A stretch of DNA of 10,361 bases, taken from contig JAIRZR010000309.1 in the NCBI GenBank assembly GCA_031267155.1, forward strand, positions 1 to 10,361. Reading direction: 5' to 3'. Source of the DNA: Prevotellaceae bacterium. Lineage in GTDB: Bacteria > Bacteroidota > Bacteroidia > Bacteroidales > UBA932. The notes beneath the pieces were generated by a model. That model did no database searches, was not told the DNA's origin, and was given only the letters and a program-made list of their open reading frames with translations. The position numbers and the translations under genes were made by a program. Positions 5,646 through 10,361 of this stretch are shown piece after piece; position 1 is the first letter of the stretch, and each line of letters begins with the position of its first letter.

Positions 5646-5828
5646 CGCCGTAAGGCGTCCAATATGGATAACCTCGAACAAGCCGCAGGCGCAGTTCGGG
5701 GACAGAGCCATCTCTACCAGAACTGCGTAGCAGTTCAACTCCATACGGAGTTGTGTCGGAGAGATATACGTACCCCCGAGCTGCGCTTCGCTTGCACGGG
5801 GTTATCCACATCAGACGCCTACGGCGTC
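5644..5828. repeat. Array of short perfect hairpins
   Basis: Successive inverted repeats: GACGCC-GTAA-GGCGTC (5644-5659); CGAAC...GTTCG with internal GCC-GCA-GGC (5675-5698); GAACTGC-GTA-GCAGTTC (5720-5736); CAACTCC-ATAC-GGAGTTG (5736-5753); CCCCG...CGGGG enclosing GCGCTTCGC (5774-5801); and GACGCC-TAC-GGCGTC (5814-5828). Arm sequences differ, loops are 3-4 nt, and GGATAACC-like flanks recur in both orientations (5667-5673 and 5800-5806). The overlapping short reading frames have no protein-like features. Confidence 0.8.
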
Positions 5829-5840
5829 AAGAGGAGGGAT

Positions 5841-5914
5841 ATACATGCGTCGACACAATCCGAAGGATTGAATATGAATAACCCCCAATGAAGCGAAGCG
5901 ATTGGGGGGGTGAC
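5841..5914. repeat. Modular palindromic repeat, copy B
   Basis: ATACATGCGTCGACACAATC through the GAATAACC flank matches copy A (5532-5574) exactly. The terminal hairpin CCCCCAAT/ATTGGGGG is perfect here, with a GAAGCGAAGCG loop. The 30-bp palindrome module is missing; a GACGCC-TAC-GGCGTC hairpin takes its place. Confidence 0.87.
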
Positions 5915-6072
5915 AGCGACGGGGTACGACGGGTGACGGATGACGGACGGGTACGACGGGTGACAGACGGGTACGACAGGTGACAGACGGGTACGACAGG
6001 TGACGGCGACGGGGTACGACGGATGACGGATGACGGGTGACGGACGGGGTACGACGGGTACGACAGGTGACG
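5906..6072. repeat. Degenerate ~20-bp tandem repeat
   Basis: About eight units built on GGTGACAGACGGGTACGACA, two of them exact and adjacent (5960-5999). Others are shortened or carry GGATGAC or GGCGACGG variants. Reverse-strand frames through it give only low-complexity Ser/Pro/Val/Arg text, so I treat it as non-coding satellite-like DNA. Confidence 0.82.
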
Positions 6073-6100
6073 ATGGAGACCAGCCGCCGGAAGATCCGGG

Positions 6101-6289
6101 AAGCTCTGAAAGAGCGTAATCAATAGCGTAGGGCAACGCCCTACGTACAGGACGCACATCCATTAAGCCCTGAAAGGGCGCAATCAAATGAAACAAGCCG
6201 GATTACGCCCCGCTGGGGCTTGCTGACAGACGAGGTGTTTCCTGCACAGGGCGTTGCCCTGTGCTAATGATGTCGCTCTTTCAGAGCTT
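6101..6289. mobile_element. 189-bp MITE/REPIN-like element with 16-bp terminal inverted repeats
   Basis: The ends AAGCTCTGAAAGAGCG (6101-6116) and CGCTCTTTCAGAGCTT (6274-6289) are perfect inverted repeats. Between them lie four internal hairpins: CGTAGGGC-AAC-GCCCTACG (6127-6145), GCCCT-GAA-AGGGC (6167-6179), GCCCC-GCT-GGGGC (6207-6219) and GCACAGGGC-GTT-GCCCTGTGC (6244-6264). The first and last are near-symmetric in position and share the GGGC/GCCC core with complementary loops (AAC and GTT), so the whole unit approximates one large palindrome. No transposase is present and no clear target-site duplication was seen. A REP-type cluster is the alternative. Confidence 0.65.
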
Positions 6290-6313
6290 TTTAGAGCCTT
6301 CGCCTGACGTACC

Positions 6314-6400
6314 GCAGGGGCAAGGCATGCCTTGCCCCTGCAATCGTCGCCTGCAGGAGATGGATATATACATCGACACAATCCGAAAGATTCAATCAGG
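6314..6400. repeat. Modular palindromic repeat, copy C (decayed 3' half)
   Basis: The first 53 bp (6314-6366) are identical to 5482-5534, including a perfect 28-bp palindrome. After that it decays: ACATCGACACAATCCGAAAG keeps the core, but the hairpin has become CAATCC-GAA-AGATTC, and the terminal CAAT/ATTG hairpin is missing, replaced by TCAATCAGGG leading into A/T-rich DNA. Confidence 0.87.
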
Positions 6401-6466
6401 GACTTTATATTTATTTAAAGTTATAATAAAAAAATTCTTGTGGGTCATCCCCTTACCGGGGGGTGC

Positions 6467-6505
6467 CCCTTGCGATCGCCCTGATCCACAGGGCGACCGC
6501 AAGGG
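6467..6505. repeat. Long hairpin, 17-bp stem with one mismatch
   Basis: CCCTTGCGATCGCCCTG (6467-6483) pairs with CAGGGCGACCGCAAGGG (6489-6505) across a 5-nt ATCCA loop; the only mismatch is A6475 opposite C6497. No T-run follows. It lies in the non-coding stretch upstream of the first small orphan gene, downstream of a CCCCTTACCGGGG mini-hairpin. Confidence 0.8.
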
Positions 6506-6618
6506 TTGCTCCTGCACCAGTCGTCGAAATGATTGCTGCCACCGTCGTCCCACACCGTCGTCCTCAATGGTAAAAATGGATATTTTTGAAGAAAAAATGC
6601 AGTTTCGGAAAAATGTAT

Positions 6619-6626
6619 TATATTTG
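6619..6626 (+). promoter_or_regulatory. Candidate Bacteroidota -7 box (TATATTTG)
   Basis: TATATTTG fits the TAnnTTTG -7 consensus used by the Bacteroidota housekeeping sigma factor and lies 45 bp before the ATG at 6671. No good TTTG -33 box occurs at the normal 19-21-bp spacing, so this is a partial match. Confidence 0.4.
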
Positions 6627-6670
6627 CGCGATTATTTGATGGAACTATATATAAGATAAAAATTAAAACA

Positions 6671-7057
6671 ATGAGGGCAACTCAAAAGCATAAGGCAACA
6701 TCTGAAAGGCGGATTATTAATGAATTAATCATTGGTGTATTGTTTTGCAGTCTTGTTATATCTCCTGTTTCCAGTCATTTGATGCCATTATACTGGCTAC
6801 TCCCCTTATATAAGGAAACAAATTACAATGAAGAAGCGCTTAATCCAGCACAACAAATATTTGATAAGGAAATTAAAGTACTTTCCCATGTCGGTGCAAT
6901 AAAAAATGCAATGAGAAAGCCGACAAACGGGATTAAGGAAATATTATACGATTCCGACAATGATAGCGGAATAGATCTCGAACCTCTAACAACAGGAAAA
7001 CAAACAGGGCGCGATAAGTTTTCGGATATTGCTCCGAAAGCCTTCGCGCCTCCGTAG
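6671..7057 (+). CDS. Small putative membrane-anchored protein, unknown
   Basis: This 128-residue product starts at an ATG preceded by AAAATTAAAACA, the A-rich leader type usual here. A charged N-terminus (MRATQKHKATSERR) is followed by a hydrophobic segment at about residues 17-47 (ELIIGVLFCSLVISP, then HLMPLYWLLPLY), probably one or two membrane passes or a poor signal anchor. The rest is polar and Lys/Asp-rich (NAMRKPTNGIKEI, YDSDNDSGIDLE) and ends in PKAFAPP. I recognise no family. The gene is visibly A+T-richer than the lipoprotein genes and the kinase gene, and repeat-rich DNA lies on both sides, suggesting acquired DNA or the remains of a longer gene. Confidence 0.55.
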   Translation: MRATQKHKATSERRIINELIIGVLFCSLVISPVSSHLMPLYWLLPLYKETNYNEEALNPAQQIFDKEIKVLSHVGAIKNAMRKPTNGIKEILYDSDNDSGIDLEPLTTGKQTGRDKFSDIAPKAFAPP

Positions 7058-7158
7058 CTGCGAGTATTTCCAAGGTGAATATTCTCGTTCCCTGTGGAAA
7101 TTATTCGGGTATCGTTCAGTGGAAATTAGAACGAAATAAATGAATATTAATATTTTTA

Positions 7159-7179
7159 GTCTGCTTAAAGGAAGTAGAC
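7159..7179 (+). promoter_or_regulatory. Small hairpin just upstream of the mini-lipoprotein start
   Basis: GTCTGCTT (7159-7166) pairs with AAGTAGAC (7172-7179) with one G-U wobble in RNA; the loop is AAAGG. It ends 11 bp before the ATG at 7191 and contains the only purine-rich Shine-Dalgarno-like sequence nearby, so it could affect initiation. This rests on base pairing alone. Confidence 0.3.
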
Positions 7180-7190
7180 ACTAAACTCAA

Positions 7191-7373
7191 ATGAGAATGA
7201 AAAAATTATTTGCTATAGCAATTTTACTTGTTGCAAGTTGCTTTCTGATATCTTGTCAGGATGAAGATCCAGTAATGGAAAATGAAAGCACGGAATATAT
7301 TGATAAGCAAGATGGCAGCATTGATCTTGGAAGTTCTTCACAATCGAGACATCAATCGAATATGTGGAAGTAA
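7191..7373 (+). CDS. Mini-lipoprotein, unknown
   Basis: This is a 60-residue product from the ATG at 7191; a second ATG at 7197 (MKKLF) gives 58 residues and an equally good leader. The signal peptide MKKLFAIAILLVASCFLIS precedes a lipobox ending in LISC, followed by acidic QDEDPVMENESTEY, so lipid attachment is well supported. The mature part is only about 38 residues, polar (DKQDGSIDLGSSSQSRHQSNMWK), with no recognisable domain. It may be a true short lipoprotein or a longer gene cut by a premature stop at 7371-7373. I see no continuing lipoprotein-like frame downstream. Base composition is A+T-rich like the preceding orphan gene; the 133-bp gap between them makes joint transcription possible. 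Confidence 0.6.
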   Translation: MRMKKLFAIAILLVASCFLISCQDEDPVMENESTEYIDKQDGSIDLGSSSQSRHQSNMWK

Positions 7374-7501
7374 CCCAGAATAAGGTAAGTGGAAATTGGT
7401 GAAAAAAAGTTAGACAGAAGATTCAAAACTGTGTCAAAACACAAATCAAAATGTTTCTCGCAATTGTAATTGCCTCTTCGCTACGTCGAGTGCATTATTC
7501 T

Positions 7502-7609
7502 GTAGGGGTAAGGTATGCCCCTACAATTGTCGCCTGAAGGAGATATGGATATATGCATCGGTACAATCCGAAGGATTGAATATGGATAACCCCCCCCTGG
7601 GGGTTATTC
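7502..7609. repeat. Modular palindromic repeat, copy D (diverged)
   Basis: The palindrome module is reduced to a GTAGGGG/CCCCTAC hairpin (7502-7524). The linker has become TTGTCGCCTGAAGGAGATAT. The core GTACAATCCGAAGGATTG is kept, and the terminal module is a different hairpin, GGATAACCCCC/GGGGGTTATTC (7584-7609), an 11-bp stem with one G-T pair. The hairpin arm differs from copies A, B and E while the flank GAATATGGATAACC is kept. Confidence 0.82.
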
Positions 7610-7656
7610 ACATTTAATCCTTCGGGTTTGGGATACAGCATTTAAAACGCCCACCT

Positions 7657-7744
7657 TCGCCTGCAGGAAATGGATATATGCGTCGACACAATCCGAAGGA
7701 TTGAATATGAATAACCCCCAATGAAGCGGAGCGATTGGGGGTGA
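7657..7744. repeat. Modular palindromic repeat, copy E
   Basis: TCGCCTGCAGGAAATGGATA is followed by the ATGCGTCGACACAATCCGAA core and a perfect CCCCCAAT/ATTGGGGG hairpin. The loop is GAAGCGGAGCG, one base different from copy B. The 30-bp palindrome module is missing. The following GTGAC is kept, but the tandem repeat that follows copies A and B is absent. Confidence 0.87.
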
Positions 7745-7745
7745 C

Positions 7746-7765
7746 TTAGAGTTAAGAACTAAAAG
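7746..7765. repeat. TTAAGAACTAA repeat fragment
   Basis: TTAGAGTTAAGAACTAAAAG matches the iterated part of the lipoprotein spacer repeats (1221-1260 and 1911-1940). It lies directly after copy E, so two dispersed repeat families of this window are joined here. Confidence 0.65.
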
Positions 7766-7859
7766 TGCTGGCGCGCGATTGGGGGTGCGCAGCTAATTTT
7801 CAATTTTCAATGTAAGGAAATACTTTTTGTATTTATTTATAATTAATATTTTGGGTAAT

Positions 7860-7881
7860 CCCCCTTTTTAACCGAAGGGGG
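7860..7881. repeat. GC hairpin in A/T-rich DNA
   Basis: CCCCCTT (7860-7866) pairs with AAGGGGG (7875-7881) over a TTTAACCG loop. The block ACTTTTTGTATTTATTTATA...TGGGTAATCCCCC (about 7822-7887) resembles 6402-6469 (TATTTATTTA, TGGGTCATCCCC, ACCG, GGGGG, CCCTT). The two related blocks therefore sit on either side of the two orphan genes. Confidence 0.55.
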
Positions 7882-7910
7882 GAACCCTTCATGTAATCAG
7901 GAGTTTTGCA

Positions 7911-7957
7911 GGGCATCTTGCAGTGGTAAATATCACTGTATAGCTATATTATTGCCC
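7911..7957 (+). promoter_or_regulatory. Possible structured leader of the sensor-kinase gene
   Basis: A nested inverted repeat: outer GGGCA (7911-7915)/TGCCC (7953-7957), inner CAGTG (7921-7925)/CACTG (7934-7938). TTTTGG follows the outer arm, so it could be a weak terminator or a 5' leader structure 42 bp before the kinase ATG. No -7 box of the TAnnTTTG type was found nearby. Confidence 0.3.
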
Positions 7958-7998
7958 TTTTGGAGTTAAAAGTTAAAGGTTATTAAAATATTTGTAAT

Positions 7999-10361
7999 AT
8001 GAAACTAAAAGAAATAATATTATTGACATGTCTGCTGTTGCCGTGCTTACCGGTAGCGGCGCAGGACAACCTGCTATCGTCCGGCTACAGTTATCGGCGA
8101 TATACCACGCAGGACGGGCTTCCCTGCATGATTATGCAGTGCATATTCAAGGACAACAGGGGCTTCCTCTGGCAGGGAACGTTCAAGGGCGCATCACGGT
8201 TTGACGGCTTCGACTTCGAGCCGTACGCATCGGACATGTTTTCCCATTTTGACAGAATCGAGGAAGTAAACGGGGAAATCCGCTTCTTCTGCGACGGGGA
8301 AATGCAGTATTCCGAAACGGGGAAACACATCATCCTGTCGGACAGCATGTACATGCATCCTCACAATTCATATCTGCTGCCCGCAAACCACTATATCTAT
8401 CAGAACCGTAACGGGAAAAAGTATTTTGTACGGCTGGAAAACGACAGCATCTCCGAAATCATTGATATCCCGCAGTTGCAGGGTCTGTACAACTGCAAGG
8501 TCTATCTCGACCAGCCGCACAATCAACTGTATATCCCCTGCTATCGCGAAAAGAGGGTTTACATCCACGATCTCGGGACAAACAGCACGCAGGTCATCGA
8601 GAACGTTGTGCTGGAAAGTTTCCTCAAACATTCGCGTCTCGGTCTGCTCGGCATCGGCAACGACGGGATCTACAGGATTTCGAACGGGAAAGCCGAAATG
8701 TACGTTCCCCTGAAATTTGAAATGCAGAACAAAACCGCCGTCGAAACCCGCTTCGGGGACGTCTATGTCAAGGACTTTAACAACATCTACCGGATAAGCG
8801 GCACGAAGGTCGAACATCTGTATCACAATTTCGCCATCACTATCTGGGATATGGTTTTAGACAATGACGAAAACCTCTGGGTAGCCACCAGTCAGGGGCT
8901 TTACAATTTCTTCCACTTCGACTTTAAGGAATATCAGATACGCAAGCACACGGTTCGCGGCATTTCGCAGGACGATGCCGGGACATACTGGATTGCCGGC
9001 GATTACGAAGATATCTTTTCGCTCTCCGGCGAGGATTTCAAACAGGTGAAATATCCGTATCAGACAAATTCTTCCTCAGTAAGTTTCATTCGTGTGTTTT
9101 CGCACAGGGGTAGAACCTATTTCCTTATCCGCGGAGGAATTCTGATTCACGAAAACGGCCGCTTCCACTGGGCGGAGGCTTCGCGGGAAAACGACTGGTA
9201 TCAGAATATCGCTGCATACGGGGACAATCTGCTTGTTGCCGTCGTCAATACAGACAAAATTGTAGAAATCACGCCCGAAGGGAAACATGTCAGAACCTGT
9301 ACCGGAGAGGAATTGCAGCAGTCGGGTTTCATGGGCGTCGCGGCAGACAGGCACAGGCGGATACTTGCCGGCGGCGAGGACGGGATTTCGATTGTCGAAG
9401 ACAGCTGCGTCAGCCTGCTGAAAAACCGGAATACCGAGGACTCCGATATTGTCTGCGTGGATGCCCGGGACCACATCTTTTCGGCAGCGCGGAAACACCT
9501 GAACCTCGTAAAGGGCGATTCCGTCATCACCGTTCACAGTTTCGACAACGACTATATCATGGGTCTTCTGCCCTTCGACATGGACAACATGATTGTCGCA
9601 ACCCTCAAGGGAATCTACATCTTCAACTCGGCAAAATACTTTGAAACCGGCGAAGTCCAGATGCTTTTCTACAATCAGAATAACGGGATGAACGGTATTG
9701 AACCCAAATATTCGGCAATGTTTCTGGATAAAAAGGGACTGGTCTGGATGGTTACGTCCGACAGAATCGTGAGCTTCGACCCGCAGAAACTGCTCCGGCA
9801 GGTATCCGCCCCCAGTCTGCTTGTCCGGAACACCGCCGTGTCGCGCGACAATGTCGAGTGGAAGGAGTTTGCCGATATTGCCGGCGCCCGGTTTTCACAC
9901 AGCAACCGCAACTTCCGCTTCTCGTTTATCGGGCTGTGCTATTCCTCCGTCGAAAACGTCCGCTACCGCTACCGCCTGACGGGTTTCCAGAACGATTGGA
10001 GCGAACCCTCAAGGAACCGCGAGGCGACGTTCAACAATCTCCGTCCGGGCAGCTATGTGTTTGAGGTCTATGCGGATTCGGGAACGGACGGCTCGCGCAG
10101 CGCCGTGCAGTCGATTCCGTTTACCATCCGTCCCGCCTTCTGGCAGACCTGGTGGTTCTATCTGGCATGTACAGTGATGCTTGCGCTGATCGCAGGATTT
10201 TTAGCATACAGCTATCTCGACCGGAAGAACCGCAGGAAAATCACCGCCCTCGAACGCCAGAAACAGCTGAACAGCCTGCAGATACAGTCGATACGCCTCC
10301 GCTCGATACCCCATTTCAACGCCAATGTCCTCGCCGGAATCGAATACTATATCATGAACTT
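7999..10361 (+). CDS. Reg_prop/Y_Y_Y sensor histidine kinase, LytS type (3' truncated by window)
   Basis: The frame is open from the ATG at 7999 to the window edge, 787 codons. A cleavable signal peptide (MKLKEIILLTCLLLPCLPVAA, cut before QDN) leads to a periplasmic sensor built of two-component-regulator propeller repeats. The first is clear (DGLPCMIMQCIFKDNRGFLW, then QGTFKGASRFDG, residues 39-70); later ones are degenerate (NLWVATSQGLYNF, RRILAGGEDGISI, GLVWMVTSDRIVSFD). Residues about 638-712 are a Y_Y_Y domain (VRYRYRLTGFQNDWSE, LRPGSYVFEV). One membrane helix follows at about 720-740 (FYLACTVMLALIAGFLAYSY). The cytoplasmic part then begins a LytS/YehU-type histidine-kinase H-box, SIRLRSIPHFNANVL, with His772 the likely phosphorylation site. 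The catalytic domain and any LytTR partner lie outside the window. In this class, an extracellular signal usually controls nearby surface genes. Confidence 0.93.
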   Translation, partial: MKLKEIILLTCLLLPCLPVAAQDNLLSSGYSYRRYTTQDGLPCMIMQCIFKDNRGFLWQGTFKGASRFDGFDFEPYASDMFSHFDRIEEVNGEIRFFCDGEMQYSETGKHIILSDSMYMHPHNSYLLPANHYIYQNRNGKKYFVRLENDSISEIIDIPQLQGLYNCKVYLDQPHNQLYIPCYREKRVYIHDLGTNSTQVIENVVLESFLKHSRLGLLGIGNDGIYRISNGKAEMYVPLKFEMQNKTAVETRFGDVYVKDFNNIYRISGTKVEHLYHNFAITIWDMVLDNDENLWVATSQGLYNFFHFDFKEYQIRKHTVRGISQDDAGTYWIAGDYEDIFSLSGEDFKQVKYPYQTNSSSVSFIRVFSHRGRTYFLIRGGILIHENGRFHWAEASRENDWYQNIAAYGDNLLVAVVNTDKIVEITPEGKHVRTCTGEELQQSGFMGVAADRHRRILAGGEDGISIVEDSCVSLLKNRNTEDSDIVCVDARDHIFSAARKHLNLVKGDSVITVHSFDNDYIMGLLPFDMDNMIVATLKGIYIFNSAKYFETGEVQMLFYNQNNGMNGIEPKYSAMFLDKKGLVWMVTSDRIVSFDPQKLLRQVSAPSLLVRNTAVSRDNVEWKEFADIAGARFSHSNRNFRFSFIGLCYSSVENVRYRYRLTGFQNDWSEPSRNREATFNNLRPGSYVFEVYADSGTDGSRSAVQSIPFTIRPAFWQTWWFYLACTVMLALIAGFLAYSYLDRKNRRKITALERQKQLNSLQIQSIRLRSIPHFNANVLAGIEYYIMN

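Noticed and set aside
5410..5811. Reverse-strand reading frames of 133, 93 and 62 residues over the repeat region
   Set aside because: They are translations of hairpins and tandem repeats; the same peptide text (SLRFIGGYSYSILRIVSTH) reappears wherever the DNA repeat occurs, and there is no leader, domain or start context.
5664..5891. Forward 75-residue frame
   Set aside because: Lies entirely over the hairpin array and copy B; no protein-like signal.
5819..6196. Reverse-strand frames of 125 and 110 residues with SYPV/RRTP iterations
   Set aside because: Direct by-product of the GGTGACAGACGGGTACGACA tandem repeat; low-complexity and frame-indifferent.
6261..6659. Forward 132-residue frame
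   Set aside because: It runs through the end of the 189-bp element, modular repeat copy C and the 17-bp-stem hairpin, so it is composed of structured non-coding DNA. The believable gene starts at 6671.
7094..7397. Three GTGGAAATT direct repeats (7094, 7119, 7389)
   Set aside because: Nine-base matches in A/T-rich DNA with irregular spacing are too weak to call an element.
8368..9911. Reverse-strand frames of 78-153 residues opposite the sensor kinase, and forward frames at 8426 and 9858
   Set aside because: Shadows of the continuous kinase frame, which carries a recognisable leader, propeller, Y_Y_Y domain, membrane helix and H-box.

Overview
The window looks like chromosomal accessory DNA from a member of the Bacteroidota, probably Bacteroidales. 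The basis is a run of lipoproteins with the phylum's typical leader and a Cys-Ser-Lys-Asp-type export signal, a BACON domain, a DUF5018-like domain, an HU-like DNA-binding protein with a C-terminal DUF4469 (HIG) domain, a Reg_prop/Y_Y_Y/LytS-type sensor kinase, A/T-rich leaders without strong Shine-Dalgarno sequences, and a TAnnTTTG-type -7 box. All genes I accept lie on the + strand. Family names come from recognising sequence patterns, not from a database search.

Layout: 1-192 is the tail of an unrecognised protein. 258-4562 holds five lipoprotein genes. The first three are separated by near-identical repeat-filled spacers; the last three are packed 4 and 15 bp apart. 4604-5335 encodes the HU-like/DUF4469 protein. 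5336-6670 holds no gene I believe. It is a dense mosaic of hairpins and repeats: a 23-bp tandem hairpin array, copies of a modular palindromic repeat, an array of short hairpins, a degenerate ~20-bp tandem repeat, and a 189-bp element with 16-bp terminal inverted repeats. 6671-7373 is an A+T-richer stretch with two small orphan genes. 7374-7998 is again non-coding, with more copies of the modular repeat; I see nothing in 7374-7501. 7999 to the window end is the first 787 codons of a large sensor kinase that runs off the edge.

How the parts fit together: the lipoproteins should be exported and anchored to the outer membrane, some exposed on the surface. The downstream HU-like protein is cytoplasmic and could share their transcript. 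The main signal is mosaicism. The leader region (translation start plus signal peptide) and the mature domain have separate histories: genes 1 and 2 share a leader, genes 4 and 5 share another leader that is 81/81 identical, yet it is the mature domains of genes 2 and 4 that are homologous. With the duplicated spacers, this suggests a locus that shuffles secreted domains behind conserved start cassettes. The next signal is the hairpin-rich DNA directly downstream of a gene for a DNA-architecture-type protein. A functional link between them is speculation.
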